Assembly (NCBI RefSeq): GCF_003008535.1
Contig: NZ_CP027666.1
Span: forward strand, 2,097,501 to 2,161,500
Direction: 5' to 3'
From: Ottowia oryzae
Lineage (GTDB): Bacteria > Pseudomonadota > Gammaproteobacteria > Burkholderiales > Burkholderiaceae_C
Length of the DNA: 64,000 bases
Part shown: positions 34,320 through 43,333 of the stretch, piece by piece
Layout: every line of letters starts with the position of its first letter
How positions within the stretch are numbered: position 1 is the first letter of the stretch
Notes under the pieces: model-generated
What the model saw: the letters and a program-made list of their open reading frames with translations, nothing else
The model's database searches: none
What the model was told of the DNA's origin: nothing
Made by a program: the position numbers and the translations under genes

Positions 34320-35201
34320 TTATGCGTCGAGGAACAAGGCTGGGTCTACCGAGGCGCGGTTCAGGCTCACCGTCCAGTGCAGGTGCGGGCCGGTCACGCG
34401 GCCGGTGGCGCCCACGGCGCCTACGCGCTCGCCCGGCGCCAGGCGGTCGCCCACCTTCACGTCGATGCGGCTCAGGTGGCACATCATCGACAGCAGGCCG
34501 CCGCCGTGGTCCAGCCAGACCGTGTTGCCGTTGAAAAAGTAGTTGCCGGTGTCCAGCACCGTGGAGGGCATGGGCGCGATCACCGGCGTGCCTGTGGCGG
34601 CGGCGATGTCCATGCCGCTGTGGGGGCTGCGCGGCTGGCCGTTGAAGAAGCGCCGCAGCCCGAACGAGCTGGACCGGCGCCCCGGCGTCGGCTGGCGCAT
34701 TTGCAGCGGCACCGACGGGGGCGCGCTGAAGGTGGCGATGACAGCCTGTTGGTGGGCGCGTTCGCGCTCATGGCGCGCCAGGTCTTCGGGCGACAGATCC
34801 ACCGTGCGCGGCGACACTTTCAGGTGTTGCTCGGTATAGCGCTTGGCGCGCACGGTGTAGGCCATTTCGCGCTCGCCGCCCTCACTGCCTTCGCTGCGCA
34901 CGCGGATGCGCGCCGTGCCGGGCTCGGCCGACAGCGGAATGCCCACCAGCGCCGTCCAGCCCGATGGGTCGCCCAGCACCAGCAGCGGCGCCGCGTCGGC
35001 GAAGGCCTGCGGGCGCTGGCCAGCGGGGCCCAGCGGCACGTGCGCCACACCGCCCGGCACGGCCGAATCGCGCGGCCACGCCACGCCCGATTGCGCCCAC
35101 GCCTGGCGCGGCAGGGCGGCAGAAAGCGCGGCGGCCAGGGCAGGGCCCAGGGTCAGCAGCCGGCGCATGGCTTGCGTGTTGGGGTCAGAAAGATGGGGCA
35201 T
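34320..35201 (-). CDS. M23 family metallopeptidase (LytM-like)
   Basis: A 293-residue secreted peptidoglycan endopeptidase. The signal peptide (LLTLGPALAAALSAALPRQAWA) is followed by an N-terminal domain and the catalytic M23 domain: zinc motif SPHSGMDIAA (H-x-x-x-D, about residues 198-207), and GPHLHWTV (H-x-H, about 276-283). The motif is complete, so it should be active, unlike EnvC/NlpD-type activators. It may form an operon with the SUMF1-like lipoprotein downstream. Confidence 0.92.
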   Translation of the reverse strand: MPHLSDPNTQAMRRLLTLGPALAAALSAALPRQAWAQSGVAWPRDSAVPGGVAHVPLGPAGQRPQAFADAAPLLVLGDPSGWTALVGIPLSAEPGTARIRVRSEGSEGGEREMAYTVRAKRYTEQHLKVSPRTVDLSPEDLARHERERAHQQAVIATFSAPPSVPLQMRQPTPGRRSSSFGLRRFFNGQPRSPHSGMDIAAATGTPVIAPMPSTVLDTGNYFFNGNTVWLDHGGGLLSMMCHLSRIDVKVGDRLAPGERVGAVGATGRVTGPHLHWTVSLNRASVDPALFLDA

Positions 35202-35211
35202 GAAAATCGAG

Positions 35212-35262
35212 GTTGGCGCTGGTCAGACAAGCGCTGGCAGCTACCAATAGTGTAGTAACTTC
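35212..35262. repeat. Dispersed palindromic repeat, copy 7 (right half)
   Basis: ACAAGCGCTGGCAGCTACCAA then TAGTGTAGTAA, upstream of the M23 gene. The rest of 35202-35401 shows no gene. Confidence 0.75.
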
Positions 35263-35401
35263 AGCGCCGTGAGATGGTAGTGGAAGCGCATGAACACGCA
35301 ATGTGCGCTTTACTTACATCTTTGACTTCGCTCAAGACCGGCTTGGCCATGGCCCACGATACTCGCACGACGCTGATAACTTTTGACTACAGAGGTTTCC
35401 A

Positions 35402-35910
35402 ATGGAGTATCTGCACTGGGTGCCCGAACTGGACACCGGCATCGCAGAGATCGACACGCAGCACCGTCGCATCGTGGATTACATCAACAAGCTGCGCGAC
35501 CTGCGCGAATCCCACGACCGCCAGGGCCTGTCCGACGTGATCGCCGAAATGGTGGACTACACCATGTCGCACTTTGCCTTCGAAGAGGCGCTGATCGAGA
35601 ACGCTACATGTTCTCGGGCCCGCACAAGAAGGTGCACGAGCTGTTCACCCGCAAGGTGGCCGAGATGCAAACCCGCTTTGAGGCGGGCGAGGACGTGGCC
35701 GTAGAGCTGCACGGCATGCTGTCGCGCTGGCTGTTCAACCACATCCGCAACGAAGACGATGGCTACATCGATTCGGTGAAGGCCTACCAGCGCATGTCGG
35801 CCAACAACGGCATCGCCGAGCGCGACAAGCTCAAGGCCGAAGTGATCGCGCAGCTGCGTGAAGAGCGCGGGCGCCGCAAGGGCTGGCTGGCGCGTTTGCT
35901 GGGGCTGTAA
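35402..35910 (+). pseudogene. Bacteriohemerythrin, frameshifted
   Basis: Two frames together make a normal O2-binding hemerythrin. Frame one (MEYLHWVPELDTGIAEIDTQ to about 35604) has H-R-R-I-V-D and HFAFEEALIENA; frame two then resumes at YMFSGPHKKVHELF and continues to HIRNEDDGYIDSVKAY and the end. All seven iron ligands are accounted for across the break. The break is at 35603-35607 (GAACGCTACATG), where a deletion of 1 or 4 bases, such as a missing CGGC between repeated GC dinucleotides, would explain it. It is either a real recent mutation or a sequencing error. RBS upstream of the ATG is weak (AGAGGTTTCCA). Confidence 0.85.
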
Positions 35911-36064
35911 CCGCGCCGTCGATCGCGCTTGTTCAGCACCCCGCCGGCCAGCGCAGTGCCGTGCGGGCCAGCTTTCTTTTAAGGCGCCGTGGGATGACGC
36001 GCCATCGCGCCGCACGTTCCAGCAGTGGGTTACAGCACTGGGTTCGCGGGGCCATCCATATCAG

Positions 36065-36116
36065 AGAAATAGACCGCTAGCGCCCGCGCAGCCAGCGCCA
36101 GCAGCTATCTATTCAG
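36065..36116. repeat. Dispersed palindromic repeat, copy 8
   Basis: GAAATAGACCGCTAGCGC ... CAGCGCCAGCAGCTAT, between the hemerythrin and the GntR gene. Confidence 0.75.
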
Positions 36117-36152
36117 GAGTATCGGCGTTGTCACAACGCCGGGCAGCGCCGC

Positions 36153-36803
36153 TCAGGCCGCCGCTTCCAGCCCGTTGTCGAAATGCGCCTGCATCTGCGC
36201 CCTGGCGGCCTGCGGGTCGCGCGCGGCGATGGCGGCCATCACGGCGCGGTGTTCCGCCAGAGATTCGTCGATGCGCCCCTGCTTGAGCAGCGAGTTGTGG
36301 CGGTGCAGCTTCATCACCTTGCGCAAATCCGCCACCACCTGGTCGCGCCAACGGTTGTCGGCGATCGCCAGCACCTGCATGTGAAACCGTTCGTTGATGG
36401 CAAAGAACCGCTCGCGGTTCACCTGGCCAGGGCGGGCGGCCGCCTCCAGCTCGGTGTGCAGCGCCTGCAGCGCGGCGACTTGATCGGGCGACGCACGCTC
36501 TGCCACCACCGCCACGGCATCGCTTTCCAGCAAGGCCAGCAGGTGGTAGACGTCGGCCAGGTCGCGCTCTGAAACCTCGGTCACGTAGGCGCCGCGGCGC
36601 AGCTTCATCGTGACCAGGCCTTCGGCGGCCAGCACCTTGAGCGCCTCGCGCAGCGGCGTGCGGCTGATGCCCAGCTGCTCGGCGATCTTGAGTTCGTCCA
36701 CCCAATCGCCGGGCGCCAGCTCGCGGCTGTAGATGCGCTGGCGCAGGCGCTCGGCCACCTCTTCATAGAGGGGGCGGGGCGCAAGCGGGGCGGCGGTATC
36801 CAT
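36153..36803 (-). CDS. GntR family transcriptional regulator (FadR subfamily)
   Basis: A 216-residue regulator. The N-terminal winged helix contains ELKIAEQLGISRTPLREALKVLAAEGLV (about residues 36-63) and the C-terminal FCD helical domain has DVYHLLALLESDAVAVVAERAS and FHMQVLAIADNRW with metal-ligand-type His. It is divergent from the scpA operon across a 323-bp gap, so it is the natural candidate regulator of propionyl-CoA catabolism. The effector could be an acyl-CoA or organic acid; inference only. Confidence 0.93.
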   Translation of the reverse strand: MDTAAPLAPRPLYEEVAERLRQRIYSRELAPGDWVDELKIAEQLGISRTPLREALKVLAAEGLVTMKLRRGAYVTEVSERDLADVYHLLALLESDAVAVVAERASPDQVAALQALHTELEAAARPGQVNRERFFAINERFHMQVLAIADNRWRDQVVADLRKVMKLHRHNSLLKQGRIDESLAEHRAVMAAIAARDPQAARAQMQAHFDNGLEAAA

Positions 36804-37126
36804 GCGTTCGGCTGAAATATTTGCGCGATTGTAAGTCTCAAGCGTGATTTTGAATTAATAATTACGGCAGAGATTTCAAGGCTTTGTCGATTCCGGCCGA
36901 CCCGTTGTCCGAGGTGCCACGCCGAGCGGTGTCGTGCGCAGGGCTGCTACGTCCTCCATGCGCCCACCCGATACGGTGCGGGCGGTGAATGCGGTGGCCG
37001 CGCAGGCATCGGGGCATGGCGCCGCTGTCACGCCCCGTAAGAAGCAGGCGGCGCACAATGGGTGCACCGCAGGCTGGCGGCGCCGATGGGCCTTGTTCCG
37101 CAGCATTGTCAGAAAGACCGAACACC
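36804..37126. other. Divergent intergenic region GntR-scpA
   Basis: A 323-bp gap between divergent genes. The GntR-side third (36815-36875) is noticeably AT-rich (TTTTGAATTAATAATTACGG), as for a promoter with operators; I cannot pick a unique GntR site. No ORF with family features is present. Confidence 0.4.
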
Positions 37127-39298
37127 ATGAGCCAAGAGCACCCTTCTTTCCGGCCCGCCACCCTGGCCGATTGGGACAAAGCCGCGCAGAAGTCGGCGCC
37201 CGGCGGCGATGTGAACGCGCTCAACTGGGTGACGCCCGACGGCATCACGGTCAAGCCGCTGTACACCGCGGCCGACACGCAAGACCTGCCTTACGCCAAC
37301 ACGCTGCCAGGCTTTGAGCCCTACATCCGCGGCCCGCAGGCCACCATGTACGCCGTGCGTCCGTGGACGATTCGCCAATACGCGGGCTTTTCCACCGCCG
37401 AGGAATCCAACGCCTTCTACCGCAAGGCGCTGGCGGCAGGCGGGCAGGGCGTCAGCGTGGCGTTCGACCTGGCCACGCACCGCGGCTACGACAGCGACCA
37501 CCCGCGCGTGACGGGCGACGTGGGCAAGGCCGGCGTGGCCATCGACAGCGTGGAGGACATGAAGATCCTGTTCGACGGCATTCCGCTGGACAAGGTCAGC
37601 GTGTCGATGACCATGAACGGCGCCGTGCTGCCCATTCTGGCGGGCTACATCGTGGCGGCCGAAGAGCAGGGCGTGCCGCAGGCGCAGCTGGCCGGGACCA
37701 TCCAGAACGACATCCTCAAGGAGTTCATGGTCCGCAACACCTACATCTACCCGCCCGAGCCGTCGATGCGCATCATCGGCGACATCATCGAGTACACGGC
37801 GCAGCACATGCCCAAGTTCAACTCGATCAGCATCAGCGGCTATCACATGCAGGAAGCGGGTGCCAACCAGGCGCTGGAGATGGCCTTCACCCTGGCCGAC
37901 GGCAAGGAATACGTGAAGACCGCGCTGGCCAAGGGCATGGACGTGGACGCCTTCGCCGGCCGCCTGTCGTTCTTCTGGGCGATCGGCATGAACTTCTATC
38001 TGGAAATCGCCAAGATGCGCGCCGCGCGCCTGCTGTGGTGCCGCATCATGAAAGAGTTCGAGCCCAAGAACCCCAAGAGCCTGATGCTGCGCACGCACAG
38101 CCAGACCAGCGGCTGGAGCCTGACCGAGCAAGACCCGTACAACAACGTGGTGCGCACCACCATCGAGGCCATGGCGGCCGTCTTTGGCGGCACGCAAAGC
38201 CTGCACACCAACGCGCTGGACGAAGCCATCGCACTGCCCACCGAATTCAGCGCCCGCATTGCGCGCAACACGCAGCTGATCATTCAGGAAGAGACGCACA
38301 TCACCAACGTGGTGGACCCGTGGGCCGGCAGCTACATGATGGAAAAGCTGACGCAGGACATGGCCGACGCCGCCTGGACGATCATCGAAGAAGTCGAAGC
38401 CATGGGCGGCATGACCCAGGCCGTGGACAGCGGCTGGGCCAAGCTCAAGATCGAAGCCGCGGCGGCCGAGAAGCAGGCGCGCATCGATTCGGGCAAGGAC
38501 GTGATCGTCGGCGTCAACAAGTACAAGTTGAAGAACGAAGACCCGGTGGAGATCCTGGAGGTAGACAACGTGAAGGTGCGCGACGCCCAGATCGCGCGCC
38601 TGAACGATATCAAGCAAAAACGCGACTCAGCGCAGGTGCAGCAAGCGTTGACAGCTATCACAAAAATAGCAGAAGGGGCGCCGGGCAACCTGTTGGCCGC
38701 CGCTGTCGACGCCATCCGCGCCCGCGCCACGGTGGGCGAAGTGAGCGATGCCATGGAAAAAGCCTTTGGGCGCCACCGCGCCGATACGCAGAAGGTGACT
38801 GGCGTTTACGCCGCCGCCTACGACAGCGCCGAAGGCTGGGACAAGCTGAAGGGCGAAATCGCCCAGTTTGCCGAGGACGAGGGGCGCCGCCCGCGCGTGA
38901 TGATCGCCAAGCTGGGCCAGGACGGGCACGACCGCGGCGCCAAGGTGGTGGCCACCGCGTTTGCCGACCTGGGCTTCGACGTGGACATCGGCAGCCTGTT
39001 CCAGACGCCCGAGGAATGCGCGCGCCAGGCGATCGAGAACGACGTGCACGCCGTGGGCGTCAGCACCCTGGCCGCCGGCCACAAGACGCTGGTGCCGGCC
39101 ATCATCCAGGCGCTGCGCGAGCAGGGCGGCGACGACATCATCGTCTTCGTCGGCGGCGTCATTCCGCGCCAGGACTACGACTTTTTGTACGAGGCGGGCG
39201 TGAAGGGTATCTATGGCCCGGGCACGCCGATTCCGGCCAGCGCGAAGGATGTGCTGGAGCAGATCAAGAAGGCCCAGGGCATCGAGGCATCGGCCTGA
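37127..39298 (+). CDS. scpA: Methylmalonyl-CoA mutase
   Basis: Adenosylcobalamin-dependent isomerisation of methylmalonyl-CoA to succinyl-CoA. With ATG 37127 the protein is 723 residues, a single-chain homodimeric-type enzyme. Catalytic TIM barrel blocks are PWTIRQYAGFSTAEESNAFYR, GLSVAFD-like GVSVAFDLATHRGYDSDHPRV, RTHSQTSGWSLTEQDPYNN; the B12-binding domain has DGHDRG (about residues 599-604) for His-on coordination, then the Gly-rich VFVGGVIP. A repeat-like stretch at 38609-38673 lies between the two domains. It begins the operon with meaB and pccB/pccA. Confidence 0.97.
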   Translation: MSQEHPSFRPATLADWDKAAQKSAPGGDVNALNWVTPDGITVKPLYTAADTQDLPYANTLPGFEPYIRGPQATMYAVRPWTIRQYAGFSTAEESNAFYRKALAAGGQGVSVAFDLATHRGYDSDHPRVTGDVGKAGVAIDSVEDMKILFDGIPLDKVSVSMTMNGAVLPILAGYIVAAEEQGVPQAQLAGTIQNDILKEFMVRNTYIYPPEPSMRIIGDIIEYTAQHMPKFNSISISGYHMQEAGANQALEMAFTLADGKEYVKTALAKGMDVDAFAGRLSFFWAIGMNFYLEIAKMRAARLLWCRIMKEFEPKNPKSLMLRTHSQTSGWSLTEQDPYNNVVRTTIEAMAAVFGGTQSLHTNALDEAIALPTEFSARIARNTQLIIQEETHITNVVDPWAGSYMMEKLTQDMADAAWTIIEEVEAMGGMTQAVDSGWAKLKIEAAAAEKQARIDSGKDVIVGVNKYKLKNEDPVEILEVDNVKVRDAQIARLNDIKQKRDSAQVQQALTAITKIAEGAPGNLLAAAVDAIRARATVGEVSDAMEKAFGRHRADTQKVTGVYAAAYDSAEGWDKLKGEIAQFAEDEGRRPRVMIAKLGQDGHDRGAKVVATAFADLGFDVDIGSLFQTPEECARQAIENDVHAVGVSTLAAGHKTLVPAIIQALREQGGDDIIVFVGGVIPRQDYDFLYEAGVKGIYGPGTPIPASAKDVLEQIKKAQGIEASA
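38609..38673. repeat. Repeat-like segment inside scpA
   Basis: ATCAAGCAAAAACGCG ... CGCAGGTGCAGCAAGCGTTGACAGCTATCA (read in parts) follows the intergenic copies at 48334 and 25736. It is in frame and encodes about residues 495-516 (DIKQKRDSAQVQQALTAITK) in the linker before the B12 domain. Confidence 0.55.
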
Positions 39299-39431
39299 TC
39301 GCGGTGAGCAACTTGGGCGCCACGGTTCGGTTTTGCGCGCTGGGCGGATGCGGCCTAGGCCCATCGCCCGCCAGGCGTGGCTGCGCGCGCGCGGCTCTAA
39401 AGCCCCGTGGCTGCCAGCGGAATGGGCAAGC

Positions 39432-40526
39432 ATGGGCCTGACTGAACGCGTGGCGCAGATCACCGCGCCGGTTTCCCTGGCGCAGCAACGGCGCGCCATG
39501 GCCAAGGCCATCACGCTGCTGGAGTCGACCCGGCCCGACCATCGCGCCCAGGGCGACGAGCTGCTGACCGCGCTGCTGCCGCACACCGGCCAGGCGCTGC
39601 GCTTAGGGATAAGCGGCGTGCCGGGCGTGGGCAAAAGCACCTTCATCGAGGCACTGGGCCTGTACCTGATCGAGCAGGGCCTGCGCGTGGCGGTGCTGGC
39701 GGTCGACCCATCGTCCACCGTCTCGGGCGGCTCGATCCTGGGCGACAAGACGCGCATGGAACGCCTGTCACTGCACTACAGCGCCTACATCCGCCCCAGC
39801 CCCAGCAGCGGCACCCTGGGCGGCGTGGCCGAAAAAACGCGCGAAGCCATGGTGGTGTGCGAGGCCGCCGGTTACGACGTGGTGCTGGTTGAAACCGTGG
39901 GCGTGGGCCAGAGCGAAACCGCCGTGGCCGGCATGACCGACATGTTCGTGCTGCTGCAACTGCCCCACGCGGGCGACGACCTGCAGGCGATCAAGAAGGG
40001 CGTGATGGAGCTGGCCGACCTGGTGGTCATCAACAAGGCCGACATCGACCCTGCCGCCGCCACGCGCGCGCGCGCTCAAATTCAATCGGCCCTGCGCCTG
40101 CTGGGCATGCACGGCAACCCGCAGCGCAGCGCGCACGCCCTCGGTGCCAGCCACGGGCACGGCGCCGGCTCGCAGGAACCGAACGCTGCGGGCCAGCAGG
40201 CACCCACGTTCTGGCAGCCCGAGGTGATCCAGATCAGCGGGCTCAAGGGCCAGGGGCTGGACACTTTCTGGTCCGCCGTCACGCGCTTTCGCGATCTGCA
40301 AACGGCCAACGGGCGCCTGGCCGCGCGGCGCCAGCAACAGTCGCTGGCGTGGATGTGGGATCGCATCGACGCGGGGCTGAAACAGGCGTTTCGCCAGCAC
40401 AGCGGCGTGCGCCAGGCCTTGGCCGAAACCACGGCCGCGGTAGAGCGCGGCCAACTGCCGCCGTCGACGGCCGCGCGCCGCCTGCTCACGCTGGCGGGCC
40501 TGGCCGATCTGGGGCAAGGCGCATGA
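39432..40526 (+). CDS. meaB: MeaB/ArgK-type G3E GTPase, methylmalonyl-CoA mutase chaperone
   Basis: GTPase that gates cofactor loading and protects the mutase from inactivation. The 364-residue protein has P-loop GVPGVGKSTF (about residues 58-67), VAVLAVDPSSTVSGGSILGDKTRM, ETVGVGQSE and NKAD as GTP motifs. ATG 39432 lies 133 bp after scpA; upstream frame sequence does not look coding. A Gly/His/Ser-rich insertion is at about residues 230-255 (SHGHGAGSQEP). It overlaps the next gene by ATGA. Confidence 0.95.
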   Translation: MGLTERVAQITAPVSLAQQRRAMAKAITLLESTRPDHRAQGDELLTALLPHTGQALRLGISGVPGVGKSTFIEALGLYLIEQGLRVAVLAVDPSSTVSGGSILGDKTRMERLSLHYSAYIRPSPSSGTLGGVAEKTREAMVVCEAAGYDVVLVETVGVGQSETAVAGMTDMFVLLQLPHAGDDLQAIKKGVMELADLVVINKADIDPAAATRARAQIQSALRLLGMHGNPQRSAHALGASHGHGAGSQEPNAAGQQAPTFWQPEVIQISGLKGQGLDTFWSAVTRFRDLQTANGRLAARRQQQSLAWMWDRIDAGLKQAFRQHSGVRQALAETTAAVERGQLPPSTAARRLLTLAGLADLGQGA

Positions 40527-41353
40527 GCGTTGCCGCGCTGTCACCCGCCGATCTGGCCCGCATTGCGCAGTCGCCAGGCTGGCGCGCCCACCGCGTCGAG
40601 GTGATGGACACCGCCGCCGGCAAGGTGCTGGTGAAAGGCCAGCGCCCAGCGCGTGCCAGCACGCTGTACCGCGCGCTCAACGCCGCCGCACGCCTCATCG
40701 GTGCGCCGCTGCTGCAGGCCGTGCCCATGCACGGTGGCGCCAAGGCGCAACAGACCGAGGTGGCGCGGCTGCAAGCCTTGCACGGCGCGGGCGCCCCGGT
40801 ACCGCGCGTGCTGCATGTCGCGCCCGATCATTTCGTGATGCAGTGGCTGGGCGCCGAGCACCTGGGCACGCTGCTGCAAGGCGGCCACCCGCACGCCGTG
40901 CGCCTGTGGCGCGAAGCCGGGGATGCGCTGGTGCGCCTGCATGGCCGTGGCCAGTACCTCAGCCAGGGCTTTGCGCGCAACCTGATCGTGGACACCTCGG
41001 CCAACCCGCCCGCCCTGGCCGGTGCCATCGACTTCGAAGACGACCCGCTGGACGTGATGAGCCTGCCCGAAGCGCAGGTGCGCGACTGGCTGGCCTACCT
41101 GCAAAGCACCGTGTGGACGCTGCCGCTGTCCACCGCGCAGATCGACGCGCAGCTGGACGAATGGCTGCTGCACGAGGCCGCGCCCGTGCGCCAGCAGTTT
41201 GCCGATGCAGCCCGGCGCCTGGGCTGGCTGCGCCACCTGCCGCGCCAGCGGCGCTATGGCCGCGACACCGTCGCGCTGCAGGCCGCTGCGGCGGCCGCCC
41301 ACCGGTTCACGTTGCGCCAGGGCGCGGCGGGCGCCTCACACCCCATTTCCTGA
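40523..41353 (+). CDS. Protein-kinase-like (LPS kinase/RIO-type) protein in the propionate operon
   Basis: A 276-residue protein with a kinase-like layout: Lys in GKVLVKGQR (about residues 31-39), a catalytic-loop equivalent in LHGRGQYLSQGFARNLIVD (about 137-155) and metal motif IDFEDDPLD in place of DFG. The catalytic Asp of HRD seems to be absent, replaced by Leu-Ser-Gln, while Asn of ..RNLIVD remains. It overlaps meaB by ATGA and precedes pccB by 31 bp, so it is translated in the operon. Similar proteins are listed as BUD32- or InaA-type kinases. Substrate unknown; possibly a pseudokinase. Confidence 0.65.
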   Translation: MSVAALSPADLARIAQSPGWRAHRVEVMDTAAGKVLVKGQRPARASTLYRALNAAARLIGAPLLQAVPMHGGAKAQQTEVARLQALHGAGAPVPRVLHVAPDHFVMQWLGAEHLGTLLQGGHPHAVRLWREAGDALVRLHGRGQYLSQGFARNLIVDTSANPPALAGAIDFEDDPLDVMSLPEAQVRDWLAYLQSTVWTLPLSTAQIDAQLDEWLLHEAAPVRQQFADAARRLGWLRHLPRQRRYGRDTVALQAAAAAAHRFTLRQGAAGASHPIS

Positions 41354-41384
41354 ACAGATTTTTGAGAAAGCGAAGCACAAGGCC

Positions 41385-42917
<1,533 letters not shown>

Positions 42918-42921
42918 GGCC

Positions 42922-43314
42922 ATGAAGTTCGGTTACTTCATCACCTACGTGGCCGACGTGGCCAAGACGGTGGCCTTTTGGCAGAAAGCGTTCGGGTTCG
43001 ACGTGCGCTTGCAGGTGCCCACGGGCGACTACGCCGAGCTGGCGACCGGCGAAACCACCATCGCGTTTGCGTCCCATGCGTTGGGGCGCGAGAACCTGCC
43101 CGCAGGCTATGCCCCGGCCGATGCGTCAGCCTTGCCCCAGGGCCAGGAGATGGCGCTCGTCGCTGACGATGTGGCCGCCGCCGCAGACCGCGCCGTAGCT
43201 GCTGGCGCCACCTTGCTCAAGCCCGCTGCCCAAACGCCTTGGGGACAGACCGTGGCCTATTTGCTCACCCCCGATGGCAACCTGATTGAACTCTGCAGCC
43301 CCATGGCGGCCTGA
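42922..43314 (+). CDS. VOC family (glyoxalase-like) protein between pccB and pccA
   Basis: A 130-residue vicinal-oxygen-chelate fold protein, MKFGYFITYVADVAKTVAFW..., ending in TPDGNLIELCSPM with the usual C-terminal Glu ligand. Its ATG is 4 bases after the pccB stop. Methylmalonyl-CoA epimerases are also VOC proteins and commonly sit in such operons, but the epimerase N-terminal HxxxxV His ligand and the H-x-A motif are not evident here, so I call only the superfamily. Confidence 0.85.
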   Translation: MKFGYFITYVADVAKTVAFWQKAFGFDVRLQVPTGDYAELATGETTIAFASHALGRENLPAGYAPADASALPQGQEMALVADDVAAAADRAVAAGATLLKPAAQTPWGQTVAYLLTPDGNLIELCSPMAA

Positions 43315-43333
43315 GTACAGAGAAAGAAAGATC

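Noticed and set aside
42922..43314. Methylmalonyl-CoA epimerase call for the VOC protein
   Set aside because: Family ligand pattern not visible, so only the superfamily is given.
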